Numbered from the stretch's first letter, positions 1-6,996 are shown. The stretch: 24,113 nt of DNA from CANLDA01 sp964021645 (GCA_964021645.1 CAXIAD010000043.1:1-24113); one strand, 5' to 3'. The notes: generated by a model from the letters alone, not told the origin. Numbers and translations: made by a program.

Positions 1-39
1 CCTCATCCAGTTGAGTTCGGCATGTACTACAGCTGCTAA
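1..39 (+). CDS. glnA: Glutamine synthetase type I, C-terminal end (partial)
   Basis: Only the last 12 codons and the TAA stop are present, reading PHPVEFGMYYSC. This is the conserved end of bacterial type I glutamine synthetase; the E. coli enzyme ends in nearly the same way (PHPVEFELYYSV). The enzyme joins ammonia to glutamate with ATP and is the main entry of ammonium into the cell. The frame is open to the left edge and a strong hairpin terminator follows about 20 bases after the stop, as expected for the end of a transcription unit. The catalytic part and the adenylylation tyrosine lie outside the window. The assignment rests on this short tail only. Confidence 0.85.
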   Translation, partial: PHPVEFGMYYSC

Positions 40-58
40 GCTGTTAATATCACGACCC

Positions 59-87
59 AAAAGGCGCTCTTCGGAGCGCCTTTTTTT
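59..87 (+). terminator. Rho-independent terminator after glnA
   Basis: A perfect 9-bp stem, AAGGCGCTC and GAGCGCCTT, encloses a TTCG tetraloop and runs into seven T residues. Further A residues on the left can pair with the T tract. This is a textbook intrinsic terminator placed just after the glnA stop. Confidence 0.93.
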
Positions 88-182
88 GCGACAACGCGGT
101 CAACGCACCCTCAAATCGACAGGTGCCCGCGCGCCCGACCACACCCAAATCAAAACAGCGTGCCGCAGGCACACCGCAAAAG

Positions 183-223
183 CGTTTCGAGTAAAACCTG
201 AAACACGGGTTTTGCACGAAACG
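183..223. repeat. Two-tier inverted repeat in the glnA-GFA intergenic stretch
   Basis: CGTTTCG (183-189) pairs with CGAAACG (217-223), and inside it AAAACC (193-198) pairs with GGTTTT (208-213), with three unpaired bases on each side between the tiers. The stretch 88-304 has no credible gene; this element and the repeat-like segment at 265-288 are what it holds. It could be an intergenic mobile repeat or a structured RNA segment. No T tract follows, so it is a poor terminator. Confidence 0.5.
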
Positions 224-264
224 CCCGCGTCATTCATATATCTCGCAGCACCCCGTCTTTTCTC

Positions 265-288
265 TGCATCAGGTTAAAGACGAGACGC
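265..288 (-). repeat. Dispersed intergenic repeat, copy A
   Basis: Read on the minus strand this 24-base segment (GCGTCTCGTCTTTAACCTGA, then TGCA) closely matches 3918-3941 on the plus strand, with a few substitutions. A shorter related segment occurs near 3826-3843. All three copies lie in non-coding DNA. The origin is unknown; a dispersed palindromic repeat family is the simplest reading. Confidence 0.5.
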
Positions 289-304
289 ATAAGGTCACGC
301 CCCC

Positions 305-724
305 TCAATCAGACGCAGCGCTTGGCCCATCGGCTCCCTTGCCCTCAGGGCACCACCCCACCTTTTCATCCGTGAAAATATGGGACTTACGATCAAATTT
401 CGGCGCATCATCCAAGGCCCCGGCTGGCACCATGACCGTGCGCTCATCCAAACACACATAAGGCAGCGCCGATCCACAATCGCGACAAAACGCATTGCGA
501 AACCCCGTATCTGGCAGGGTATATGTGGCAACCTCGGCCTGCCCGTGCAGCCAGTTCAGCTCCCCATCCGCGACAAATAAATTCGACACATGCGCCGATC
601 CGGTCACCCGACGACACCGATCACAATAACAGTAAAACAGATCGTCAAACCGGTTCTCTATTTCAAAAACCACCTGCCCACACAGACAGCGCCCCGTCAC
701 ACAGCTTCCAACTTTATCGCCCAT
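305..724 (-). CDS. GFA-family (glutathione-dependent formaldehyde-activating enzyme-like) zinc protein
   Basis: A protein of 139 residues in the GFA/CENP-V fold. Its cysteine pattern is typical: GRCLCG near residues 12-17, CYCDRC near residues 32-37, and FCRDCGS in the middle, which in this family bind zinc. Family members have been linked to S-hydroxymethylglutathione formation from formaldehyde, but many have unknown substrates, so the exact reaction is not claimed. I take the start at 724 because a G-rich Shine-Dalgarno (AAGGGGGG) sits four bases upstream; an in-frame start 15 codons earlier lacks one. It is transcribed away from dddP and shares with it a control region of about 180 bases. 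Confidence 0.85.
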   Translation of the reverse strand: MGDKVGSCVTGRCLCGQVVFEIENRFDDLFYCYCDRCRRVTGSAHVSNLFVADGELNWLHGQAEVATYTLPDTGFRNAFCRDCGSALPYVCLDERTVMVPAGALDDAPKFDRKSHIFTDEKVGWCPEGKGADGPSAASD

Positions 725-904
725 ATCACCCCCCTTGTTTCCCCTACATTGCGTGAAAAGCGCCGTCAAAACACCTCACTTTCAAAAAATCCGCGCAGAA
801 AAACTATCCCGGCATACAAAAAGCGAAGCTAGATGTCGCAGATGAACACGACTCGACATAGGTGTCCAACCCATCCTGAACCTGCATTTTCCAGGAGCCA
901 TCCA

Positions 905-2248
905 ATGACCGACCACCATCGCGACATCAGAAAAATTGACCCCAGCCGCGGGACAACATTGGGCGATGCCACGCCAAACGACAACAACCGCATTGAAATT
1001 GGCCCCACCCAATTGGCCTTTCGCGAATGGGAGGCCGCAGGCCTGCAACTGCCAAACTTGCAAAACCTGCGCAGCCACCGACTAGAGCGCCTGACCAAAT
1101 TCATCAATGACCGTGGTTATGGCGGCCTCTTGGTGTTTGATCCGCTCAACATCCGTTACGCCACCGATTCCACCAATATGCAGCTCTGGAACACCCACAA
1201 TCCGTTTCGCGCGCTGATGGTTTGTGCTGACGGCTATATGGTGATCTGGGATTACAAAAACTCACCCTTCCTCAGCACCTTCAACCCCCATGTGCGCGAA
1301 CAACGCTCGGGCGCCGATCTGTTTTATTTTGATCGCGGCGACAAGGTCGACGTGCAGGCCGATATCTTCTCAAACGAGGTCCGCATCCTGCTAGAGGAAC
1401 ACTCAGGCGGCAACAAACGTCTCGCCGTTGACAAGATCATGATCGAGGGCCTGCGCGCCCTTGAGGCCCAAGACCTGCAAATCATGCCCGGCGAAGAGCT
1501 GACCGAGAAATGCCGCGCCGTAAAAGGCCCCGATGAAATCCTCGCCATGCGCTGCGCCAATCACGCTTGCGAAACCGCCGTGTATGAAATGGAAAAATTC
1601 GCCCGCGAAAACGTGCCCAATGGCTCCACCTCCGAGGATGACATCTGGGCCGTTCTACACGCCGAAAACATCCGCCGTGGCGGTGAATGGATAGAAACCC
1701 GCCTGCTCGCCTCTGGCCCGCGCACCAATCCCTGGTTTCAGGAATGCGGCCCGCGCATCACCCAAAACAACGAAATCATCAGCTTTGACACCGATCTCGT
1801 GGGTGCCTACGGCATTTGCATCGACATTTCACGCAGCTGGTGGATTGGCGAAGAAAAACCCCCGGCAGAGATGATCTATGCCATGCAGCATGGCCATGAA
1901 CACATCATGCACAATATGGAGTTGCTCAAACCCGGCGTGAATATCCAAGACCTGACCCACATGTGCCACCCGCTTGATGCGCAATATCAAAAACAGAAAT
2001 ACGGCTGTATGATGCATGGTGTCGGCCTATGTGACGAATGGCCCCTTGTTGCCTACCCCGATCAGCTGGTCCCCGGTGCTTTTGACTATGAGCTAGAGGC
2101 GGGCATGGTCCTCTGTGTTGAGGCACTTGTCAGCCCCGAAGGCGGCGACTTTTCTATCAAACTCGAAGATCAGGTTTTGATTACCGAAGATGGCTATGAA
2201 AACCTCACCAAATATCCCTTTGATCCGGTTCTTATGGGCACAGCCTAG
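905..2248 (+). CDS. dddP: DMSP lyase DddP (M24 metallopeptidase-like fold)
   Basis: A 447-residue cytoplasmic enzyme that cleaves dimethylsulfoniopropionate to dimethyl sulfide and acrylate. DddP is a homodimeric member of the M24 creatinase/aminopeptidase-P superfamily that lost peptidase activity. From the start used here, all six metal-binding residues known from the Ruegeria lacuscaerulensis enzyme fall at the same numbers: D295, D297, D307, H371, E406 and E421; the proposed catalytic D377 is also present. The N-terminal RKIDPSRG and the RYATDSTNMQLWN block are family hallmarks. The start at 905 follows AGGAG with seven bases spacing; an in-frame ATG at 833 would add 24 poorly conserved residues. 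A hairpin terminator lies about 50 bases after the stop. No acrylate-use gene such as acuI is adjacent. Confidence 0.96.
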   Translation: MTDHHRDIRKIDPSRGTTLGDATPNDNNRIEIGPTQLAFREWEAAGLQLPNLQNLRSHRLERLTKFINDRGYGGLLVFDPLNIRYATDSTNMQLWNTHNPFRALMVCADGYMVIWDYKNSPFLSTFNPHVREQRSGADLFYFDRGDKVDVQADIFSNEVRILLEEHSGGNKRLAVDKIMIEGLRALEAQDLQIMPGEELTEKCRAVKGPDEILAMRCANHACETAVYEMEKFARENVPNGSTSEDDIWAVLHAENIRRGGEWIETRLLASGPRTNPWFQECGPRITQNNEIISFDTDLVGAYGICIDISRSWWIGEEKPPAEMIYAMQHGHEHIMHNMELLKPGVNIQDLTHMCHPLDAQYQKQKYGCMMHGVGLCDEWPLVAYPDQLVPGAFDYELEAGMVLCVEALVSPEGGDFSIKLEDQVLITEDGYENLTKYPFDPVLMGTA

Positions 2249-2299
2249 ATACCGTTGCCCCAAAAAAGGTGGGCAAAAACACCCCATAACATCACCACC

Positions 2300-2330
2300 A
2301 AGGCCCCGATACTCACGCGGGGCCTTATTT
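2300..2330 (+). terminator. Terminator after dddP
   Basis: A perfect 9-bp stem, AAGGCCCCG (2300-2308) and CGGGGCCTT (2318-2326), with a 9-base loop is followed by ATTTCGTTTC. The T tract is interrupted but the position, about 50 bases after the dddP stop, fits an intrinsic terminator. The rest of 2249-2526 holds no gene I can support. Confidence 0.8.
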
Positions 2331-2526
2331 CGTTTCCCCCTTCAAAGACCACAGTGCCCCAACGCGCCATTTCACTCGCGGTCACCATCCCGTGACACAG
2401 CCACTTCGCCCCTTGGCGCGCGCGGCCTCATGCCACACATTAGACCCAACTGATGATGCTGGCTAACGCGGGGAACCCACAATCTGACCCACAGATTTAC
2501 GCGCACCGCATAAAGGACACCGCGAC

Positions 2527-3744
2527 ATGACTACCGAACGTATCACATTTGCCGGCCATAACGGCGACACCCTATCGGCCCGCCTTGATCTGCCTGATGG
2601 GCCTGTTCTGGCAACCGCGCTATTTGCCCATTGCTTCACCTGCTCCAAGGATATCCCCGCCGCCCGCCGCATCGCGGGCCGTCTGGCCAGCATGGGAATA
2701 GCCGTGCTGCGGTTCGATTTTACCGGCCTTGGTCACTCCGCAGGTGAATTCGCAAACACAACCTTCTCGTCAAATGTCCAGGATCTGGTTGCCGCCACGG
2801 CCTACCTCCAAGGGCGCAACATGGCCCCCGCCCTGCTGATTGGTCACTCGTTAGGCGGTGCAGCAGTGCTGCGCGCCGCCTCTGAAATCCCCTCGGCCCG
2901 CGCGGTTGTCACCCTTGGCGCGCCTTATGACCCCGAACATGTCATCCATAATTTTGGTGGCGCATTGACCGATATCAACGAAAATGGCTCTGCCGAAGTA
3001 TGCTTGGGCGGGCGCCCCTTCTTGATCCGCAAAGAGTTTGTCCAAGACGTCGCTGCCAGCAATCTGGCTCCGGCCATTGCCACGCTCAAACGTGCCTTGC
3101 TGGTCATGCATGCCCCCCGCGACGCCACCGTTAGCATCGACAACGCAGCAGAGATTTTTGCCGCCGCCAAACACCCCAAAAGCTTTGTCACTCTGGACAA
3201 TGCCGATCACCTGATCAGCCAGCCCGATGATGCCGAATATGCGGCCGAGGTGATATCAGCTTGGGCCGCGCGCTATCTCACCCTCACCCCACCTGCCCCG
3301 CCAATCGGTGCCCCCGAAGGTGTCATTCGCATATCCGAAGCAGGCCCCGACGGCTTTTTGCAGGATATCAACGCGGGCCCCTTCCACCACACCCTCGCAG
3401 ATGAGCCCCTCGCCTATGGCGGCACCAACAAAGGCATGACCCCCTACGGCTTTCTCGCAGCCGGCCTTGGCGCCTGCACCTCAATGACCATCCGCATGTA
3501 CGCCCGCCGCAAAGGCTGGCCACTTGATCATGTCTGGGTGGATGTCTGCCACGACAAGGTCCACGCACAGGACGCCGAAACCGGCAGCGGCGAAAAAATC
3601 GACAGCTTCAAACGGGTGATCCACCTTGATGGCAAACTCGACGCAACCCAACGCCAGCGCCTGCTCGAAATCGCCGATAAATGCCCCGTTCACCGCACGC
3701 TTGAGCGCGTGAGCAACGTCATAACCCAACTCGCCGACGTCTAA
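2527..3744 (+). CDS. Fused alpha/beta hydrolase - OsmC family protein
   Basis: A 405-residue two-domain protein. Residues 1 to about 252 are an alpha/beta hydrolase with nucleophile elbow GHSLGG (Ser108), candidate acid D199 and histidine H228. Residues from about 265 to the end are an OsmC/Ohr-like domain with the two redox cysteines of that family, C317 in LGACTSM and C386 in KCPVHRTL. OsmC/Ohr proteins reduce organic hydroperoxides with paired cysteines; the hydrolase half may release an ester or thioester substrate. Such fusions are known in proteobacteria under the name bifunctional alpha/beta hydrolase/OsmC, but the substrate is not established. No signal peptide is visible, so it is probably cytoplasmic. 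The start at 2527 has only a weak upstream AAGGA-like site (ATAAAGGACACC). Confidence 0.92.
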   Translation: MTTERITFAGHNGDTLSARLDLPDGPVLATALFAHCFTCSKDIPAARRIAGRLASMGIAVLRFDFTGLGHSAGEFANTTFSSNVQDLVAATAYLQGRNMAPALLIGHSLGGAAVLRAASEIPSARAVVTLGAPYDPEHVIHNFGGALTDINENGSAEVCLGGRPFLIRKEFVQDVAASNLAPAIATLKRALLVMHAPRDATVSIDNAAEIFAAAKHPKSFVTLDNADHLISQPDDAEYAAEVISAWAARYLTLTPPAPPIGAPEGVIRISEAGPDGFLQDINAGPFHHTLADEPLAYGGTNKGMTPYGFLAAGLGACTSMTIRMYARRKGWPLDHVWVDVCHDKVHAQDAETGSGEKIDSFKRVIHLDGKLDATQRQRLLEIADKCPVHRTLERVSNVITQLADV

Positions 3745-3780
3745 TCCTTTTACCGTGGTCCAATCTCAGCTGAAATAATT

Positions 3781-3811
3781 GCTCTCGCGCCCCAAAATTT
3801 GGCGTGGGAGC
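3781..3811 (+). terminator. Hairpin after the hydrolase-OsmC gene, possible terminator
   Basis: GCTCTCGCGCC (3781-3791) can pair with GGCGTGGGAGC (3801-3811) over 11 positions, two of them G-T wobbles, around a 9-base loop. It is followed by a second small hairpin AACGC-TTTA-GCGTT (3817-3830) running into TT. The position about 40 bases after the stop suggests transcription termination, but the U tract is short. Confidence 0.45.
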
Positions 3812-3816
3812 GTTGA

Positions 3817-3977
3817 AACGCTTTAGCGTTTTAACCTGAGGCAAAGCCCCGACAAGCTCTCATCACTGCGCAAACGGTCACATATTTACACGCAAACACG
3901 TGCAAGAAACGCCTAAAGCGTCTCGCCTTTAACTTGAAGCATATGAAAAACCAATGTCCCGAGAGCGCCGGAGGCGC
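3817..3977. repeat. Cluster of dispersed intergenic repeats and hairpins
   Basis: The gene-free stretch 3745-4015 carries several repeat-like units. One is the palindrome AACGCTTTAGCGTT at 3817-3830, followed by TTAACCTGAGGCA. A diverged relative, AAACGCCTAAAGCGTCT, lies at 3908-3924 and leads into the 24-base segment 3918-3941, which matches 265-288 on the other strand. A GCGCC-GGA-GGCGC hairpin is at 3965-3977. No open frame with a ribosome site is seen. I read it as decayed copies of a dispersed repeat family. Confidence 0.5.
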
Positions 3978-4015
3978 GGCAGGGTATTGGTGATACAAAT
4001 TCAAGGCGAGCCGCT

Positions 4016-4351
4016 CTATTTTGCGAAAACACCCTCGCTCAGATCACCCGATTCGCCCTGAAACTGCAACTTTCCGGGCTGAACAGCCACATCATAACAG
4101 GCCCAACCACCCGCAGGTGGCCATTGGCTACAGTATTGGTTACCGCGAACCTCCCACCGCCCCCAACTGTCATGACCCGCATTATAAAGCGTGCGTCCAG
4201 AGGCATAGAACCTCTGCGTCGCGTTTACATAAATCACAGTTCGGCCCGTCAGCTGGGTCGCAATCTGCTCGCCGCTTAACACGCGCCACTCTTCAGATTG
4301 CGCCGCGCTACAGACCATCATCGCAGCGCAAGCATAGGCAATAACTCGCAT
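4016..4351 (-). CDS. Small secreted protein of unknown function, 111 residues
   Basis: The protein begins with a signal peptide (MRVIAYACAAMMVCSAAQ, cleavage near SEEW). The mature part contains YVNATQRFYASGRTLY and a pair of cysteines in QYCSQWPPAGGWACYD that could form a disulfide in the periplasm. The aromatic-rich, Gly/Trp-rich body looks like a small beta-sheet domain of a type often annotated as hypothetical in Rhodobacterales; I do not assign a function. The start at 4351 is chosen because AAGGA lies ten bases upstream; it follows the stop of the preceding small gene by one base, so the two are surely cotranscribed and probably translationally coupled. Confidence 0.75.
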   Translation of the reverse strand: MRVIAYACAAMMVCSAAQSEEWRVLSGEQIATQLTGRTVIYVNATQRFYASGRTLYNAGHDSWGRWEVRGNQYCSQWPPAGGWACYDVAVQPGKLQFQGESGDLSEGVFAK

Positions 4352-4352
4352 A

Positions 4353-4553
4353 TTACCGGTGTCCTTGACCACAAACATGCTTTTTTGGCTGACGGGGTTT
4401 GCGCAGCTTGCTTAATCGTGACGACGCGGTTTGCGTGATGGTTGCGTTACTTTGCGTGACCGCCACCGACTGATCACTCGTCACAACCTTCGGCGTCTCT
4501 TGCGCCACTGCAGCGCCACCAAATACCATTAATACAAGGGCAATACGTTTCAT
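4353..4553 (-). CDS. Small secreted basic protein, 66 residues
   Basis: A good Shine-Dalgarno, GGAGAG, lies four bases before the ATG at 4553. Residues 1-18 (MKRIALVLMVFGGAAVAQ) form a clear signal peptide. The mature part is Thr/Ser/Gln-rich (SVAVTQSNATITQTASS) and ends in a basic tail, KLRKPRQPKKHVCGQGHR. It is the first gene of a two-gene unit; its 3' end carries the ribosome site of the next gene. No family is recognised. The abrupt change from a low-complexity neutral stretch to a basic tail could reflect an old frameshift, but this cannot be decided here. It diverges from purB across 78 bases. Confidence 0.65.
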   Translation of the reverse strand: MKRIALVLMVFGGAAVAQETPKVVTSDQSVAVTQSNATITQTASSRLSKLRKPRQPKKHVCGQGHR

Positions 4554-4631
4554 TTGTCTCTCCTGACTTGCCGCCAACTCCTGCACAGTCTAAACCGCGC
4601 GCATTGCACATGAACTACACAAGGTCGTGAC

Positions 4632-5936
4632 ATGATCCCTCGCTATTCCCGCCCCGAAATGGTTGCCGTCTGGTCACCAGAAACCAAATTCCGCATCTGG
4701 TACGAAATCGAGGCACATGCGTGTGACGCGATGGCCGATCTAGGTGTGATTCCGCGTGAAAACGCCGATGCCGTATGGAAAGCCAAAGACGTCACTTTTG
4801 ATGTCGCCCGCATTGACGAGATCGAGGCCGTGACCAAACATGACGTCATCGCGTTCCTAACACACTTGGCCGAGCACGTCGGCTCTGACGAGGCGCGTTT
4901 TGTGCACCAAGGCATGACCAGCTCTGATGTTCTGGACACCTGCTTTAACCTGCAACTCGTCAAAGCAGCCGATATTCTACTCGCCGATATGGATGCGCTT
5001 CTTGCCGCTCTAAAACGTCGCGCGATGGAACACAAAGACACCCTGCGCGTTGGCCGTTCTCACGGTATTCACGCCGAGCCCACCACCATGGGCCTGACCT
5101 TTGCGCGTTTCTACGCCGAAATGGATCGTAACAAACGCCGCTTGGTCACTGCTCGCGAAGAAATCGCCACCGGCGCGATTTCCGGTGCGGTTGGCACATT
5201 TGCCAATATCGACCCCGCCGTAGAAGAGCACGTTTGCGCCAAACTGGGCCTGATCGCTGAACCGATCAGCACGCAGGTCATTCCGCGCGACCGTCACGCT
5301 GCGTTTTTCGCCGCTCTTGGTGTTGTCGCCAGCTCGATCGAAAACGTCGCCACCGAGGTGCGCCATATGCAGCGCACCGAAGTGCTTGAGGGTGCGGAAT
5401 TCTTCTCTGCGGGCCAAAAAGGCTCCTCTGCGATGCCGCACAAGAAAAACCCGGTGCTGACCGAAAACCTGACAGGTCTGGCCCGTACCGTGCGTATGGC
5501 CGTGATCCCTGCGATGGAAAACGTGACCCTCTGGCATGAACGCGACATCTCGCATTCCTCCGTTGAACGCGCCATTGGCCCAGACACCACAATCACGCTT
5601 GATTTTGCGTTGAACCGTTTGACAGGCGTGATCGACAAAATGTTGATCTACCCAGATAACATGCTGGCAAACATGAATAAATTCAGCGGTCTGGTCATGT
5701 CACAACGTGTGCTTTTGGCCCTCACACAAGCCGGTGTTTCACGCGAAGACAGCTACAAACTGGTGCAGCGCAACGCGATGAAAGTCTGGGAAGACGGCAA
5801 AGACTTCAAAACCGAGTTGCTCGGCGATGATGAGGTTTTGGCCGCTCTTACTGTTGAGGAAATCGAAGACAAATTCGACCTCGGCTATCATACCAAACAT
5901 GTGAACACGATTTTCGCCCGCGTATTTGGCGAATAA
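4632..5936 (+). CDS. purB: Adenylosuccinate lyase
   Basis: A 434-residue enzyme of the fumarase/aspartase superfamily that removes fumarate from SAICAR and from adenylosuccinate, acting twice in purine synthesis. The superfamily signature GSSAMPHKKNP is at residues 264-274, including the flexible-loop serines. The other conserved blocks, TSSD at 97-99 and GRSHGIHAEPT at 141-151, are in place. The length is typical of the shorter bacterial PurB type. The start at 4632 gives the conserved N-terminus MIPRYSRPEM and has AAGG nine bases upstream. It is preceded by a divergent pair of small secreted-protein genes and followed by a hairpin that merges with the next small gene. Confidence 0.97.
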   Translation: MIPRYSRPEMVAVWSPETKFRIWYEIEAHACDAMADLGVIPRENADAVWKAKDVTFDVARIDEIEAVTKHDVIAFLTHLAEHVGSDEARFVHQGMTSSDVLDTCFNLQLVKAADILLADMDALLAALKRRAMEHKDTLRVGRSHGIHAEPTTMGLTFARFYAEMDRNKRRLVTAREEIATGAISGAVGTFANIDPAVEEHVCAKLGLIAEPISTQVIPRDRHAAFFAALGVVASSIENVATEVRHMQRTEVLEGAEFFSAGQKGSSAMPHKKNPVLTENLTGLARTVRMAVIPAMENVTLWHERDISHSSVERAIGPDTTITLDFALNRLTGVIDKMLIYPDNMLANMNKFSGLVMSQRVLLALTQAGVSREDSYKLVQRNAMKVWEDGKDFKTELLGDDEVLAALTVEEIEDKFDLGYHTKHVNTIFARVFGE

Positions 5937-5951
5937 TCTCACCTGTGTTAC

Positions 5952-5984
5952 CTTTGGGGCCTCTGACGACGTGAGGCCCCAAAG
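5952..5984 (+). terminator. Strong hairpin between purB and the small secreted gene
   Basis: A perfect 12-bp stem, CTTTGGGGCCTC (5952-5963) with GAGGCCCCAAAG (5973-5984), encloses a 9-base loop. No T tract follows; instead the next ATG begins at 5985, directly after the stem. The only credible Shine-Dalgarno for that ATG, GAGG at 5973-5976, lies in the 3' arm. The element may end purB transcripts, protect their 3' end, or control translation of the small gene. Confidence 0.6.
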
Positions 5985-6140
5985 ATGAAACTGCTATATA
6001 CCGCCACTGTTATCTTATTTTTCCCGGCTGTCACGATGGCTGGATCTTGTCATGATCATGTGAAACAGGCGATGTCCTGCGCGCCCGGCACAACTTGGCA
6101 CGCCCAATCTGGCAGCTGTAAAACCCTGCCCAACAGTTAA
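5985..6140 (+). CDS. Small secreted cysteine-containing protein, 51 residues
   Basis: The frame reads MKLLYTATVILFFPAVTMAG, an evident signal peptide, followed by a short mature part with C22, C32 and C45. It includes the motif C-x2-G-x2-W-x6-C (CAPGTTWHAQSGSC), reminiscent of a minimal peritrophin/CBM14-like loop. Similar short proteins are often found directly after purB in Rhodobacterales and are sometimes mislabelled adenylosuccinate lyase because of that position (from memory, not searched). The ATG abuts the 12-bp hairpin, whose 3' arm contains the ribosome site. The role is unknown; the likely location is periplasmic. Confidence 0.7.
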   Translation: MKLLYTATVILFFPAVTMAGSCHDHVKQAMSCAPGTTWHAQSGSCKTLPNS

Positions 6141-6171
6141 CCCATCACCGCCAGTCATGCGCCGCTCTGGC

Positions 6172-6191
6172 GGCCTCATGGGCCATTTTTT
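6172..6191 (+). terminator. Weak terminator candidate after the small secreted gene
   Basis: Downstream of the stop, CCGCCAG (6148-6154) can pair with CTGGCGG (6167-6173). A shorter GGCC-TCATG-GGCC hairpin at 6172-6184 is followed by A and six T residues. The second structure has the T tract but only a 4-bp stem. Confidence 0.35.
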
Positions 6192-6327
6192 CACGCCCTA
6201 ACTATAGTAAACACCTTGCCATACAGTTTTATTCAGTCACATTATTTTCATGTGCAATGGCCTTCAAAACAAGCGAAGCTGGTCTGGAAATATCAAGTTT
6301 CAACTTACTAGGATGGAGATTTACCTC

Positions 6328-6888
6328 GTGAAACATATTCTAAACACCCTGACACGCAGCGCCGCAATTGTTGCGGTTGGCCTTGTTCCCACCTTCGCAT
6401 TTTCCGCTGGTAGCGAGGACAGCACCTCTCCGCCAAAGACCACTAAAACCACTAAAAAATGTTGGTTTGGCAAAGTCTGGGACAAAGAAACCCAAAAATG
6501 CGTCAAGCCAGACGAGTCAGGCTACAGCCAAGAGGGTCTGATCAACGCCGTGCGCGAATTGGCCTATGCGGGTCGCTATGAAGATGCGCAAACAGTGTTG
6601 GCGGCAATGGCCGATCAACAGGATGACCGGGTGTTGACCTATTGGGGTTTCACGCATCGTAAATTGGGCGATGTCACATTGGGAATGGCCTTCTACAATC
6701 AGGCGATTGCCCAGAACCCTGACAACATCCTTGCGCGCTCGTATATGGGTCAGGCCCATGTTTTGGCGGGCGAGGTTGAGCTGGCCTCCCTTCAACTCAC
6801 CGAAATCCAGCAGCGCGGCGGCACTGGCACTTGGGCAGAGCAATCCTTGTCCAAAGCGATCACCACCGGCGAGACTTTCAGCTACTAA
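6328..6888 (+). CDS. Secreted tetratricopeptide-repeat protein
   Basis: I start at the GTG at 6328, which has GGAG nine bases upstream and begins a signal peptide (VKHILNTLTRSAAIVAVGLV, cleavage after FAFSA). The ATG at 6313 overlaps that ribosome site. The 186-residue product has three parts: signal peptide, a Thr/Lys-rich linker with the Cys motif CWFGKVWDKETQKC (C45-C58), and about two TPR units (ELAYAGRYEDAQTVLAAM; GFTHRKLGDVTLGMAFYNQA followed by a third helix pair). TPRs are protein-binding scaffolds, so an envelope-associated adaptor role is plausible. The Cys motif has the same spacing as in the 51-residue protein just upstream. Confidence 0.82.
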   Translation: MKHILNTLTRSAAIVAVGLVPTFAFSAGSEDSTSPPKTTKTTKKCWFGKVWDKETQKCVKPDESGYSQEGLINAVRELAYAGRYEDAQTVLAAMADQQDDRVLTYWGFTHRKLGDVTLGMAFYNQAIAQNPDNILARSYMGQAHVLAGEVELASLQLTEIQQRGGTGTWAEQSLSKAITTGETFSY

Positions 6889-6893
6889 ATCGC

Positions 6894-6928
6894 TTCGGGA
6901 TAGGTTTGGCGCGCCTGCCTGTCCCGAA
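6894..6928 (+). terminator. Hairpin after the TPR gene
   Basis: TTCGGGA (6894-6900) pairs with TCCCGAA (6922-6928); AGG and CCT extend the stem after one mismatch, and the loop contains the palindrome GGCGCGCC. It starts six bases after the TPR stop. No T tract follows, so termination is only a guess. Confidence 0.35.
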
Positions 6929-6996
6929 ATGCTTTGATCTTGAGGGTTTCTTCACTCTTGAATGGTTATCTGCCTTCAAAGTGACGGAGCCACCAA

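Noticed and set aside
833..904. Upstream in-frame ATG that would lengthen DddP by 24 residues.
   Set aside because: The ATG at 905 has AGGAG at ideal spacing and reproduces the canonical residue numbering of the enzyme.
5010..5555. Long open frame on the minus strand inside purB.
   Set aside because: It is antisense to a fully conserved purB, has no ribosome site and its translation is compositionally odd; it is a shadow of codon bias.
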